A stretch of DNA of 64,000 bases from JBIKWM01 sp044356305 (GCA_044356305.1 JBIKWM010000012.1:22351-86350); one strand, 5' to 3'; positions 8,021-17,194 are shown, counted from the first letter of the stretch. Numbers and translations are program-made. Notes: generated by a model not told the origin, from the sequence alone.

Positions 8021-9196
8021 CTACAGCGCACCCAGCACGATGTCACAGGCTGTGTGTGCCTCTTCATCGGTCATGATCAGGGGAGGGGCTATGCGCAGGG
8101 CGGTGTCGCAGAACAGGAACCAGTCGGTTATCACACCCCGTTCCAGGCATCTGGCAATGACTGATTGAACAAGGGCTGCATCGCCAAGCTCCAGGGCAAG
8201 TAGCGCACCGCGTCCCCGTATCTCTTTTATTTTCGGGTGAATGAGCCGCTGGCGGAAGATGGATTCCAACACAGTGGCCCGCTCCATCAGCCCACCGGAT
8301 TGTACCACCCGTAGCCCGGCCAGCCCGGCCGCACAGCTCACGGGGTGCCCTCCAAAGGTGGTGATGTGCCCCAGAACCGGGTCGTGCGTGAACAGCGACA
8401 TCAGTTCCTTACGTGCCACAAGGGCCCCGATGGGCATTCCGGCCCCCATCCCTTTGGCCATCAGCACCATATCGGGCACCACACCCGCATCCATAAAGGC
8501 AAACATGCTGCCCGTGCGCCCGAAACCGCTCTGAATCTCATCCACAACCATCAGGGTGCCCGTGTTGTCGCATCGCCTGCGCACCGCACGTAGATAATCG
8601 GCTGTCAGTGGCCGTGCCCCGGCCTCGCCCTGTACCGCCTCTATGAAGATGGCCGCGGTTCGCCTGTTCACCTGGTCCAGTTGCTCGGCTATGTTGGGGT
8701 CCAACCGCAGGGTGTCGGGTAGGAGGGGAGTGTACGGGGCGCGCAACATGTCGTGGCCCATCATGCCCAATGCGCCCAAGGTGCTGCCATGGTAGGCATT
8801 GCGCAGCGTGGCAAACTGGGTGCGGCCTGTGGCCCGTACCGCCAGCTTCAGGGCACCTTCTGTGGCCTCGCTGCCACTGTTGACAAAATAGACGCTGTCC
8901 AGTACATCGGGCAGTAGGCCGCAGATCGCCTCGGCAAATTGCACTTGCGTGGCCTGTACCGTCTCACCGTACACCATCAGGTGCATGTGCCTTGTGGTCT
9001 GCTCGGTCACAGCCTGCACCACAGCCGGGTGGCAGTGCCCCAGGTTGCTCACCGAAATGCCCGCGATCAGGTCAATGTACCGTTTTCCGTCCGTCCCTAT
9101 CTGATACACCCCCTCGGCATGGCTTATCTCCAGACCCAACGGGGAGGGCGATGTCTGCGCCACATGACGCAGGAACAGTTGTCGGAGGCTGGTCAT
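8021..9196 (-). CDS. class-III PLP aminotransferase (acetylornithine/ornithine/4-aminobutyrate type)
   Basis: 391 residues with the standard class-III layout: GISVSNLGHCHPAV near the start, the phosphate-binding NSGSEATEGALKLAVRAT, the aromatic-His stretch NAYHGSTLGALGMM, VVDEIQSGFGRTG with the PLP-contacting Asp, the Schiff-base Lys in VLMAKGMGAGMPIGA, and ITTFGGHPVSCAAGLA. Substrate specificity cannot be read from sequence; no arginine-biosynthesis genes are nearby. It follows the cysteine desulfurase gene by five bases on the same strand, so they form an operon. Confidence 0.9.
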   Translation of the reverse strand: MTSLRQLFLRHVAQTSPSPLGLEISHAEGVYQIGTDGKRYIDLIAGISVSNLGHCHPAVVQAVTEQTTRHMHLMVYGETVQATQVQFAEAICGLLPDVLDSVYFVNSGSEATEGALKLAVRATGRTQFATLRNAYHGSTLGALGMMGHDMLRAPYTPLLPDTLRLDPNIAEQLDQVNRRTAAIFIEAVQGEAGARPLTADYLRAVRRRCDNTGTLMVVDEIQSGFGRTGSMFAFMDAGVVPDMVLMAKGMGAGMPIGALVARKELMSLFTHDPVLGHITTFGGHPVSCAAGLAGLRVVQSGGLMERATVLESIFRQRLIHPKIKEIRGRGALLALELGDAALVQSVIARCLERGVITDWFLFCDTALRIAPPLIMTDEEAHTACDIVLGAL

Positions 9197-9201
9197 TCCG
9201 G

Positions 9202-10350
9202 TCAGGCCGTGGCAGGTGCCTTGGCATATAGCCTTACCAGACAGTCAATGGCATAGTCAACATCAGCCTTGGAGGTATATCGCGAGAAGGAGAACCTGAC
9301 CGCTGGCCTGCTGTGGTCACGGGGCAGTTGGGCCAGCACGTGGCTGCCCTTCTGGCTGCCCGATGAGCATGCGCTGCCCCCCGATGCCGCCACACCCATT
9401 ATGTCAAGGTTGAAAAGCATCATGTCAGCTATCGGTGTGGCCGGCAGGTCCACATTCAGTACCGTGTACAATGACCGTCCTGCGGCATCGCCATTGAATC
9501 CCACACCGGGCAACTCCTGTCGCAACCGCGCCATCATGTGGTCCTTAATGCCCTGCACGTGCCGTTGATGACCCTCCATGTCCTGATGACACATGTCCAG
9601 CGCCTTGGCCAGACCCACTATGCCATAGATGTTCTCGGTGCCGCCCCGCATGTTGCGTTCCTGGGCCCCGCCCTGCAGGATGGGGCTGATGCGCACATCG
9701 CTGTTCATATACAGGAACCCGATTCCCTTTGGGCCGTGGAACTTGTGGGCCGAGCAGGTGACAAAGTGGATACCCAGGGCAGACAGGTCCATGCCGTAAT
9801 GGCCCATGGTCTGCACCGTGTCGCTGTGGAAATACGCACCGTGCTTCCGGCAGAGCCGCGCCACCGCCCCTATGTCGGTCAGGTTGCCTATCTCGTTGTT
9901 GGCATGCATCAGGCTCACAAGCGTGGGGCCGTACGACCGGTCCTCCAGCATCTGGGCCAGATGCTCCATGTCCACATGCCCATCGGCCAGCAGGTCCACT
10001 TCTGCTATGGTCACCCCTTGGTGCGCCATACTCTCCACCGTATGCGTCACCGCGTGGTGCTCAATGGCCGATGATATGATGCGCCTCACCCCAAGGTCGC
10101 GCACACTGCACACCAGCGCCATGTTGTCAGCCTCCGTTCCGCCCGAGGTGAACACGATCTCTCCCGGCTGGCAGTTCAGCAGCCGCGCCACCGTCCGTCT
10201 CGACCGCTCTATCTCAGCTTTCGCCTCGCGGCCATATCCGTGCACTGACGATGGATTGCCGAAACACGTGTTCATCACACGCGTCATCTCAGCTATCACC
10301 TCCGGGGCCATCGGGGTTGTGGCCGCATTATCCAGATAGACCCTTTGCAT
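9202..10350 (-). CDS. cysteine desulfurase, NifS/IscS family
   Basis: 382 residues. MQRVYLDNAATTPM opens the protein as in IscS/NifS; GGTEADNMAL binds the cofactor phosphate; the PLP Lys lies in TCSAHKFHGPKGIGF; the sulfur-carrying Cys lies in the group-I loop GGSACSSGSQKGSHVL. It should convert cysteine to alanine plus persulfide for Fe-S or tRNA thiolation. No iscU, iscA or mnmA gene is adjacent, so the acceptor is open. A -7-like TGATTTTG (one mismatch) lies at 10367-10374. First gene of a two-gene unit with the aminotransferase. Confidence 0.92.
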   Translation of the reverse strand: MQRVYLDNAATTPMAPEVIAEMTRVMNTCFGNPSSVHGYGREAKAEIERSRRTVARLLNCQPGEIVFTSGGTEADNMALVCSVRDLGVRRIISSAIEHHAVTHTVESMAHQGVTIAEVDLLADGHVDMEHLAQMLEDRSYGPTLVSLMHANNEIGNLTDIGAVARLCRKHGAYFHSDTVQTMGHYGMDLSALGIHFVTCSAHKFHGPKGIGFLYMNSDVRISPILQGGAQERNMRGGTENIYGIVGLAKALDMCHQDMEGHQRHVQGIKDHMMARLRQELPGVGFNGDAAGRSLYTVLNVDLPATPIADMMLFNLDIMGVAASGGSACSSGSQKGSHVLAQLPRDHSRPAVRFSFSRYTSKADVDYAIDCLVRLYAKAPATA

Positions 10351-10752
10351 ATGGGCTGCAATATGGCAAAATCAAACGAGGTGCGCTGTCCGGTTTCGAC
10401 TTATCGGCCTTTGGAGACGATGAGCAGATGGAAGGCCACCGACTACGGGAGTAGAGGCTATGATTGCAGATGAGAGGAAATAGCAGGAGAACGTCTTTTA
10501 GCCACTGCTGCCCGAACGTACTGTTCGGGTACGGATGGGGCGGGCCCGCCCGTACCGGATCGGGCAGGGATTCGCAGATTTAGGAGGATTTTGATTTCTG
10601 AGGAGGGCGGGGAGATGGGAAGAAAGAAATATGGGACCGGTGGGACGGGTGGGACGTTGTACTGTGCTGGGGTGGTGCAGCAGTACGGCAAACACTAATG
10701 GTCTAACTCACCGTGCTGTCAAATGAAGATGGCCCGCCTCACCATTACGATC
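10351..10752. other. 402-bp gene-free spacer with hairpins
   Basis: No credible gene. It holds the nested GC-rich hairpin element at 10511-10577, a short direct repeat of GGTGGGAC around 10640-10655, and a 6-bp stem GTACTG/CAGTAC near 10658-10686. It separates the 3' end of a glycosyltransferase gene from the 5' end of the cysteine desulfurase gene, both on the minus strand. Confidence 0.6.
10511..10577. repeat. nested GC-rich hairpin, dispersed-repeat relative
   Basis: CCCGAAC/GTTCGGG (10511-10529) forms one stem; GGTACGG (10528-10534) pairs with CCGTACC (10550-10556) around the perfect 12-bp palindrome GGCGGGCCCGCC (10539-10550). The downstream half, TACCGGATCGGGCAGG, resembles TACCGGTTCGGGCGGG in the element at 34444-34506, suggesting one dispersed family. 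Confidence 0.6.
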
Positions 10753-11883
10753 TCACCCCCGCTCATCCAACAGCCGTATGAAGTTCCCGGTATTGGCCAC
10801 CACCGAGTAACGTTCCTCTATCGTGTGGCGTGCAGCAGCGCTCAGGGTGGCCAGGTGCTTCGGGCGTGTCAGCACTTCAGCAAGGGTCTGTTCCCATGCC
10901 GCAGCATCGGCACATACAAAGCCGTTGGTACCGTGCTGCACTATTTCTGTGTTCACCCCCACGGGCGACACGATGGCCGGTATGCCCAGCGCCATGTACT
11001 GCAGGGCCTTGAACCCGCATTTGCCACGGCTCCACGCATCGTCCTCGAGGGGCATTATGCCCACGTGCATCTGCAACAGGTCGTCTATCTCGGTGTCTTT
11101 TTGCCAGGGAACAAAGCGCATGCCCTCCACTGAGAATTCGGGTGCGCGGTCGGCTATCACCAGCAGCTCAAAGTCGAAGCGGGTGCGCAGCCTCTGCAGC
11201 ACAGGCACCAGTTGCTCAAGATAGCGTATGGTGCTGTGTGTGCCCGTCCAGCCTATCACCACCTTGCCCATTGTTTCAGCAAAAACCCTCACCCGGTTGT
11301 GGTGCCCTACCGTGTCGATGGTGGTGGGGTTGTGCACCACATGGGGGTTGAACAGGCGTGCATGGTCGCACAGATACCGGTTTCCGCAGCTCACCACCGT
11401 GGCCCATCGGCACAGGTCATCGGCATTGCGGTAGCGCTTCAGGTACGATATGATGGGGTTGCCCTCTGAGGTGTTTTGCAGCCAGATGGCATCATCAAAA
11501 TCAAACACCACCCTTTTGCCCGTCAGCTTGCAAAGCATCCATTCTATGATGGGCGGCCCCAGGGGTACTGCCTCGCGGTGAATGAACACCACATCATGGT
11601 GCCTCACCCTCAGCAGGTCGGTTATACGCAGGGCCAGGCCGCGCAGCACCTTCCATACCTTGAGGCCCAGGTTGCCGCTCTTGTACAGGATGCCCATGGC
11701 CTCAGTGTCCAGAAACGGGCGCACGGTGTACCGTATCGCCCGCCTGTTGAGCTCTGCGAAATACTGTTCGAACCTGAACCGTTGGCTGGGGGCTATTCCC
11801 AGCGGATAGGGCACAATGAACAGGATGCGCAGACCCCGGGTCGCATCAGACCCTACATGCGCACTGCGGTCGCCCTTTGCCAT
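10753..11883 (-). CDS. glycosyltransferase, GT4/GT-B like
   Basis: 376 residues from ATG 11883. A longer open frame reaches 12516, but it is antisense to phosphoglycerate mutase and shares no domain. The N-terminal Rossmann start LRILFIVPYPLG and the C-terminal half (VVIGWTGTHSTIRYL, PWQKDTEIDDLLQMHVGIMP, GFKALQYMALGIPAIVS, NGFVCADAAAWEQTL) are those of GT-B retaining glycosyltransferases that use nucleotide sugars. The usual E-x7-E motif is altered (GFKALQYM). Donor and acceptor are unknown. A -7 element lies only six bases upstream of the ATG, implying a nearly leaderless mRNA. Confidence 0.82.
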   Translation of the reverse strand: MAKGDRSAHVGSDATRGLRILFIVPYPLGIAPSQRFRFEQYFAELNRRAIRYTVRPFLDTEAMGILYKSGNLGLKVWKVLRGLALRITDLLRVRHHDVVFIHREAVPLGPPIIEWMLCKLTGKRVVFDFDDAIWLQNTSEGNPIISYLKRYRNADDLCRWATVVSCGNRYLCDHARLFNPHVVHNPTTIDTVGHHNRVRVFAETMGKVVIGWTGTHSTIRYLEQLVPVLQRLRTRFDFELLVIADRAPEFSVEGMRFVPWQKDTEIDDLLQMHVGIMPLEDDAWSRGKCGFKALQYMALGIPAIVSPVGVNTEIVQHGTNGFVCADAAAWEQTLAEVLTRPKHLATLSAAARHTIEERYSVVANTGNFIRLLDERG

Positions 11884-11889
11884 CGGGGG

Positions 11890-11897
11890 CAAATGTA
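11890..11897 (-). promoter_or_regulatory. -7 promoter element (TACATTTG), near-leaderless
   Basis: TACATTTG followed by C on the minus strand, separated from the glycosyltransferase ATG at 11883 by only six bases, so transcription would begin at or next to the start codon. Confidence 0.55.
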
Positions 11898-12015
11898 GCC
11901 GTGTGCCATAGCAGAGAGATCTGCCACCACAGAGGCGCGCCCGTTGTGCAGGGTGCCATGGGCCACCTGTGAGTAATTCGGGATAACCTGCCCCGGTGCC
12001 TTGCCTGCCCTTGCC

Positions 12016-12023
12016 CATATTTG
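12016..12023 (+). promoter_or_regulatory. -7-like element (CATATTTG) of gpmA
   Basis: One mismatch to TAnnTTTG at the first base, followed by C; 10 bp upstream of the first in-frame ATG (12034) and 22 bp from the preferred one (12046). Confidence 0.4.
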
Positions 12024-12045
12024 CCGCCTCCAAATGCAAAGCCCC

Positions 12046-12657
12046 ATGCCGCACGCAACCCTCTACATTGTCCGTCACGGGCAGAGCGAATGGAACGCCC
12101 AGAACCGTTTTACCGGCTGGGTGGATGTGGACCTGGCACCCAAAGGGGTGGAGGAGGCCCGCCAGGCAGGGGAGAAACTGAAAGGGGTGAGGTTCGATCA
12201 GGGATTCACCTCGGCACTGAAACGCGCCCAGCAGACCCTCCGCAACATACTGGAGGTGACCGGCCAGACCGACCTGAGCGTAACAGCCCACCAGGCCCTG
12301 AACGAGCGCATGTACGGTGACCTGCAGGGCATGGACAAGGACGAGGCCCGCGCCCGGTTCGGGGAGGATCAGGTGCACATCTGGCGCAGGAGCTTCGATA
12401 TTCAGCCACCCAATGGCGAGAGCCTCAAGGATACCGCGGCCCGTGTGCTGCCTTATTACCAAAAAGAGATTCTGCCTTTGCTGCGCGATGGTAAGACGGT
12501 GATTGTGGCCGCCCACGGCAATAGCCTCCGCGCCCTGGTCATGGAGCTCGAAAAGATGACCCCCGACCAGATACTGAAGACCGAGATACCTACGGGCAAG
12601 CCCAAGGTGTATGAGTTTTCGGCCGATATGACCGTTACACGCAGCGAGTACCTCTGA
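12046..12657 (+). CDS. gpmA: 2,3-bisphosphoglycerate-dependent phosphoglycerate mutase
   Basis: 203 residues from ATG 12046; an ATG at 12034 would add four. The phosphohistidine motif [10 protein letters not shown] opens the domain, with [37 protein letters not shown] (catalytic Glu) and the second His in [11 protein letters not shown]. This pattern, notably the GWxDxxL and ERxYGxLQG stretches, is specific for dPGM rather than general histidine phosphatases. It interconverts 3- and 2-phosphoglycerate in glycolysis. About 200 residues is slightly short of E. coli GpmA (250), as in other Bacteroidota. Uridine kinase follows 18 bases downstream, same strand. Confidence 0.92.
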   Translation: MPHATLYIVRHGQSEWNAQNRFTGWVDVDLAPKGVEEARQAGEKLKGVRFDQGFTSALKRAQQTLRNILEVTGQTDLSVTAHQALNERMYGDLQGMDKDEARARFGEDQVHIWRRSFDIQPPNGESLKDTAARVLPYYQKEILPLLRDGKTVIVAAHGNSLRALVMELEKMTPDQILKTEIPTGKPKVYEFSADMTVTRSEYL

Positions 12658-12675
12658 CCGCCCCGCAACGCACCC

Positions 12676-13350
12676 ATGGAGAAGAGCGGGGTCTATGTGG
12701 TAGGGATTGCCGGTGGCAGCGCCTCGGGCAAGACCCTGTTCCTTAACAGGCTCCGGGCCCTGTTGCCCGAAGGGGCCGTGTGCATTGTAAGTCAGGACAA
12801 CTACTACCGCCCACGCGAGGAGCAGGCCCGCGATGAGAATGGCCAGGTCAACTACGACCTGCCCACCAGCATCGACCGCGAGGCGTTCATGAACGATGTC
12901 CGCCTGCTCATGTCAGGCCAGAGCATCACACGCAGCGAGTACACCTTCAACAACCCGAATATCCCTGCCCGCAAGGTGGTGGTCGAGAGTGCCCCCATCA
13001 TTGTGGTCGAGGGCCTTTTCGTTTTCCATTATGCCGAGATAAGGCACCTGCTCAACCTGCGGGTCTACCTCGATGTGCGCGAGGAGATCAAGTTGCAGCG
13101 CAGGATAGAACGCGATGCCACCGAGCGCGGCTATGACGAGAGTACCGTGCGCTACCAGTGGGAGCACCACGTGCTGCCGAGTTTCAAGAAGTTCCTGAAA
13201 CCCTACCGCGATGACTCGCACATCATCATAACCAACAATATCACGTTCGATAAGGGCCTCGAGGTACTGGCCGACCACCTGCGGTGCCGTCAGGCCGCGC
13301 TGGTCAGTGCAGCCGCCACTTCGGTCATTGACATGGGTACAAAACCCTGA
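12676..13350 (+). CDS. udk: uridine kinase
   Basis: 224 residues. P-loop GIAGGSASGKT at residues 9-19, then CIVSQDNYYRPR, VNYDLPTSIDREAF (substrate-binding region), VVEGLFVFHY, and IERDATERGYDESTVRYQW as lid. It phosphorylates uridine/cytidine for pyrimidine salvage. It is coupled to gpmA on the plus strand. Its last 61 bases overlap the 3' end of the convergent ketopantoate reductase gene, so the C-terminal tail beyond about residue 205 may be a recent extension. Confidence 0.9.
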   Translation: MEKSGVYVVGIAGGSASGKTLFLNRLRALLPEGAVCIVSQDNYYRPREEQARDENGQVNYDLPTSIDREAFMNDVRLLMSGQSITRSEYTFNNPNIPARKVVVESAPIIVVEGLFVFHYAEIRHLLNLRVYLDVREEIKLQRRIERDATERGYDESTVRYQWEHHVLPSFKKFLKPYRDDSHIIITNNITFDKGLEVLADHLRCRQAALVSAAATSVIDMGTKP

Positions 13351-14297
13351 CCGAACCGCTGGCGGCATAGGTTCAGCACCGCCTTATTCACCGGAATAGG
13401 CACTTTCAGCTCATCGGCCCAGCGCACAAAGGCCCCGTTTATCTCCTCCAGTTCAGTGCTCTCAGGGTGGGCATCCAGGTCCTGTGCCATGCTGCTCACA
13501 CTCATCTTGGCCAGTTTGCGCCTGAAAATGGGCGCGGTCACAATAGCGGGTAACCTATGGTTGAGGGATATCAGTAGCCACGTGGGGGCACCCGGCACCC
13601 TGACCTCTTCGACCCCCGCTGTTCTGAGCACCGTCACACCCTCATATAGCATGGCCGCCAGGATGCGCTGCAAGGTCCGTGGGTCCTCCGTTCCCGATCT
13701 GTGCAGGCCTATCAGCGATACCAGCGAGTTGCTCAGGTTGATCACCTGCTTGCACCGCAGCATGTCCAGGGCCGATGGGGCTAGGACCACCGGCATCCGA
13801 TCACCGAAAACTCCGGTCAGTTCGGTTGCTGACTGCAGACCTCCCGGATTGCCCGGTGCTATGGAAATGGGCCCGCGGCTCACGGCCACCACCGTGCGGG
13901 CATCCTCCTTGCGGGCGTTGTACCACACCGACATCAGTACCGTTCGGCTAAAAATGCTGTTTATTACCTTCCGGTGTTCCACCCCGTTCTGCAACGACAC
14001 CACCGGCACATAGGGCCCAAAGGCTGCTGCCACTTCCTGCGCCACTCCCGGCAGGTCATAGGCCTTTACGCCTATCACAACCAACTCGGGGTCACTGCAT
14101 TCGCCCAGACTACGGATCACAATGGGACGGGCGGTGCCCGATGCGCTGCCATCGTGCATCCGCCAGGCCATACCGTCAGCACTGATCAGGTCGGCCGCAG
14201 CCCCACGGGCCAGCAGATAGGTCTTGGTCCTTGATTGATCGGCCCAGGCTATAAGACTCAGATTGACAGCCCCGGCCCCGATGAACAGCACGGTCAT
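13290..14297 (-). CDS. panE: 2-dehydropantoate 2-reductase (ketopantoate reductase)
   Basis: 335 residues. The NADPH-binding MTVLFIGAGAVNLSL opens the protein; VVIGVKAYDLPG carries the conserved Lys and VVSLQNGVEHRKVI the conserved Asn-Gly; the C-terminal helical domain includes DLDAHPESTELEEINGAFVRWA with the substrate-binding Ser/Glu region. It reduces ketopantoate to pantoate for CoA synthesis, though this family also contains paralogues of unknown substrate. It is downstream of the SRPBCC gene with a 4-bp overlap, and overlaps udk tail to tail by 61 bp. Confidence 0.82.
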   Translation of the reverse strand: MTVLFIGAGAVNLSLIAWADQSRTKTYLLARGAAADLISADGMAWRMHDGSASGTARPIVIRSLGECSDPELVVIGVKAYDLPGVAQEVAAAFGPYVPVVSLQNGVEHRKVINSIFSRTVLMSVWYNARKEDARTVVAVSRGPISIAPGNPGGLQSATELTGVFGDRMPVVLAPSALDMLRCKQVINLSNSLVSLIGLHRSGTEDPRTLQRILAAMLYEGVTVLRTAGVEEVRVPGAPTWLLISLNHRLPAIVTAPIFRRKLAKMSVSSMAQDLDAHPESTELEEINGAFVRWADELKVPIPVNKAVLNLCRQRFGQGFVPMSMTEVAAALTSAA

Positions 14298-14809
14298 CGG
14301 TTCTCGATGTGCGCCCGTAGCATTTCGACCTGCCGGATGTCCTGATCGCGCAATGAGCTGTTCAGTAGAGGCAACATGCAGCGGCTCAACATCTTCCGGC
14401 CCGTGAAAAATTTGCTCACGTGTATCACCGTGCCCGTTCCATCATCCTTAAATGTGATCAGCACCTTGTTGCTCATGTGCTCATCGGTGACAAGATACTC
14501 GCAGCTCTCGGCCTCTATCTGTTTCACCACATTCTGCGTCACCGATATCTCCTTGCCGTCACTCACAACAGTCATTCGGTAGGTAGCTCCGTTCTTGCCC
14601 TGCTCTCCGCTCAGCAGTTCCATGCTCTTGAATCCCTCAATCCAGTGGGGCATGGTCTCGGGACTGTTGAAAATGCTGAAAACCTCCTGTCTGGGTCTGT
14701 CAACCCTTACCTCCAGTTCATAATGGGTCTCGGGTACGAATACTCCTATCAGCAGTAGGCATACACATGCAACAAGAACTACACCGGCTATTACTTTGAC
14801 GAATTTCAT
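14294..14809 (-). CDS. membrane-anchored SRPBCC (START-like) domain protein
   Basis: 171 residues. One N-terminal transmembrane segment (VIAGVVLVACVCLLLIGVFV) is followed by a START/polyketide-cyclase-like fold: HYELEVRVDRPRQEVFSIFN, MPHWIEGFKSMELL, TYRMTV, ITFKDDGTGTVIHVSKFFTG. Such domains bind hydrophobic ligands; the ligand is unknown. ATGA overlap with panE makes these an operon with this gene first. A perfect -7 element (TATTTTTG) lies eight bases upstream of the ATG. Confidence 0.75.
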   Translation of the reverse strand: MKFVKVIAGVVLVACVCLLLIGVFVPETHYELEVRVDRPRQEVFSIFNSPETMPHWIEGFKSMELLSGEQGKNGATYRMTVVSDGKEISVTQNVVKQIEAESCEYLVTDEHMSNKVLITFKDDGTGTVIHVSKFFTGRKMLSRCMLPLLNSSLRDQDIRQVEMLRAHIENR

Positions 14810-14817
14810 GGGGGCTG

Positions 14818-14825
14818 CAAAAATA
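14818..14825 (-). promoter_or_regulatory. -7 promoter element (TATTTTTG) of the SRPBCC-panE operon
   Basis: Perfect TAnnTTTG followed by C on the minus strand, eight bases upstream of the ATG at 14809, giving a very short leader. Confidence 0.6.
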
Positions 14826-14864
14826 GTCCTCTACGTGTTTCACGTAGTTTGCATTTCTATGTTT

Positions 14865-17177
14865 TTATTGTAAAAGAGAATCAAGTCGTTCAATGGCTTT
14901 CAGATTGTCCCATCGATAGGCCGATTCGCGCACTCTGGCCTTCTCTTTTGCAGTGAGATGCCAACTCAACGAGATGCTCTCCGTTTCAGGGCACCAAAGT
15001 TCCATATCCACCACATCGAAAGGCACCGTCATCCATTCCTGGATGTAATTGAGCATCTGGTCATTATCATAATCCTGCATATTGAACATGTTCTGGTAGA
15101 TGTTACCTACCGGATCAGATATCATGTCAATCAGTGTGCGCTTAGAATGCTCAACAAACGGGGTGATCTTGGGCGAATCGCGCACTTGCAGGATCACTAC
15201 CCCGCTGGTGTTCTCGTTTATCCATTGGCGCATGTGGTAGAGGTGCCTGGCCGCTACCTGAATGCCGTATGTATCATAGAATCCGGCATCCATCACCTCC
15301 ACCTCTGGTTCGCTAGGCAGGCCGATGGCGGGCGATATGTACGGGAAGGTGCTGTTCATGCGCAGGGCCGTGGTGAACCATAGCCGATCGGCTCCCTGTG
15401 CGCTGAACAACCTTCTGAATTCGACTGCCCCTTGGGTGGGCACTCCCTTCAGTTGGTCAGGGTGATTGTAGGTGATGTGCGCCATGGGTTGGGTGGCGAC
15501 AATGAGCATGCGACCGTCATTTATAATGGTCGGGGCAAATACCATGAGCGGTATCTGGCCCTTGGCCTCCGGTCCGAAATAGTCGCGCAGGCGCTTGTGC
15601 AGCACCTCGTGCGTGTTGTTGTTGAACTCTCGTTCCAAGGCATATCCGCGGTCTTTGGTATAGACATCAGGTCCGTCCTTGAATTTCTGGTAACGGATGA
15701 AAAGGTCGTTGAGCACCAAGGATGTGGCAATGGGATTGAGCAGATCCTTGGCCACGTCATCGGCCAATTTCGGATCGTGCAGATGCACCGAGGAATCGGT
15801 CTGGGCGCGTAGGCCGAGCTCGCGCAGATAGGCCGCCCCGTACATACCTCCGGATGCACCCGTTATCATGTGCGCATGTTTCAGCACGCGGCCCTGAAGC
15901 ACCGAGTCGGAGAGCTGCAACGTACGAAAGGCCCACATGGCCGAGCGGGCACCGCCTCCGGTCACGCAGATCATGAGCAGCCGGGGCTTGTCCCATGGCT
16001 TGGCCACTATACGGCTGCGCCAGTTGTTCAGCACATTGGTGTGGTGCATAAGGTCGCTGGCCAGAGCAGCCTTATCGCTGTTCATGGCGGTAATCGTGTC
16101 AAGGTCGTATGGGGCCATCAGGCCCTGATACGTCAGGCCATACGCCTGACTACGATATTCAAGCCACCCGTTCTTCACTATCAGGTGCACCACCACCACA
16201 AGGGCTATGATGAATGTGGTGCTCCAACCGCGCAACCTGCTGTGTATGAAGGATGACAGCATGAGCAGGAAGGTGCATGTCAACATCAGTACCGCCCCGG
16301 CAGGCAGAGTGAGCTGCGGCACCTCGCGAAAAGCTCCCAGACCGATGAACGAGACAAATACGACCAGTTCGAAGATGGCCGCTGCCATGTGGTTCTGTTC
16401 AAACACTTTTCGCAACATGGTGCGGTCATAATGGTCGGTGTCGCGGGCCAGCCCTATCTGCCATGGTTGGGCCAGGTAGGTGAGAACCTTCCATTCGTGA
16501 CCGAATGTGTCGCCACTCACACTGCGCCACTCGTACGATTTCTCAAGATACAGCTTGATCGGTTTGGCCATGGGGCGGTTAGTGCGCACATGGTTCTCAT
16601 CGTCAACCGAGATGCCGAAATGTTTGAAGACATTTCGTGTTGTCGCAAAAAAATAGGTGTGGGCCGGAATGCTGAAAAGCCCGATTCCGATAAGGAAACC
16701 CAAAATGTCCCAGATAAGGGTCTGGCGTACCGCGAGCTTGTCGGCATTGGCATATAGCTGGTTCCCGCTCTGGAACTGCACCATGTGCCACAGGTACAAG
16801 GCCATGAAAATGCTAGGGATGATGAAATTATTGATTGAATATTTGAAGAAAGGCCTATTCAATGTGGCCAGGAAAGGGAACTTGGAGGCATTCATGATAT
16901 AGCTCGATATGTTGAAAGCCATCATGAATCCACCGAACGAGAAGCCGAGCAGGAGGTAGGACCAGAAATCGACCCGGCCCATGTATTCTGGGTCCCAGAG
17001 GAGATAAGGGACCCCGTAGCCGTTTCCGAAATTGCCCGTGGCGATGGCCATGAGCAACAGCCAGAAAAAGAGCAGCATGTGGTTGCTGCGCAGATGCAAT
17101 ATGAAAAGCCGGAACGGGAAGAAATACAGCACACGCTGCACCCGTTGGTTATTGATGAACGCCTTGATTCGGCTCAT
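14865..17177 (-). CDS. patatin-like phospholipase with multi-pass membrane N-terminus
   Basis: 770 residues from ATG 17177; the open frame extends 16 residues further but across the -7 element. The first ~370 residues contain about eight hydrophobic segments (for example LLFFWLLLMAIATGNFG and FIIALVVVVHLIV). The C-terminal half is patatin-like: oxyanion loop VTGGGARSAMW, nucleophile Ser in ITGASGGMYGAAY, and the catalytic Asp in MDAGFYDTYG (D-A-G instead of D-G-G/A). A membrane-tethered lipid acyl hydrolase on the cytoplasmic side is inferred. It stands alone with its own promoter. Confidence 0.8.
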   Translation of the reverse strand: MSRIKAFINNQRVQRVLYFFPFRLFILHLRSNHMLLFFWLLLMAIATGNFGNGYGVPYLLWDPEYMGRVDFWSYLLLGFSFGGFMMAFNISSYIMNASKFPFLATLNRPFFKYSINNFIIPSIFMALYLWHMVQFQSGNQLYANADKLAVRQTLIWDILGFLIGIGLFSIPAHTYFFATTRNVFKHFGISVDDENHVRTNRPMAKPIKLYLEKSYEWRSVSGDTFGHEWKVLTYLAQPWQIGLARDTDHYDRTMLRKVFEQNHMAAAIFELVVFVSFIGLGAFREVPQLTLPAGAVLMLTCTFLLMLSSFIHSRLRGWSTTFIIALVVVVHLIVKNGWLEYRSQAYGLTYQGLMAPYDLDTITAMNSDKAALASDLMHHTNVLNNWRSRIVAKPWDKPRLLMICVTGGGARSAMWAFRTLQLSDSVLQGRVLKHAHMITGASGGMYGAAYLRELGLRAQTDSSVHLHDPKLADDVAKDLLNPIATSLVLNDLFIRYQKFKDGPDVYTKDRGYALEREFNNNTHEVLHKRLRDYFGPEAKGQIPLMVFAPTIINDGRMLIVATQPMAHITYNHPDQLKGVPTQGAVEFRRLFSAQGADRLWFTTALRMNSTFPYISPAIGLPSEPEVEVMDAGFYDTYGIQVAARHLYHMRQWINENTSGVVILQVRDSPKITPFVEHSKRTLIDMISDPVGNIYQNMFNMQDYDNDQMLNYIQEWMTVPFDVVDMELWCPETESISLSWHLTAKEKARVRESAYRWDNLKAIERLDSLLQ

Positions 17178-17194
17178 AGCAAAGTGCCCTCGGC

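Noticed and set aside
11884..12516. N-terminal extension of the glycosyltransferase to 12516
   Set aside because: It is antisense to gpmA, carries no domain, and crosses a -7 element and the divergent promoter region.
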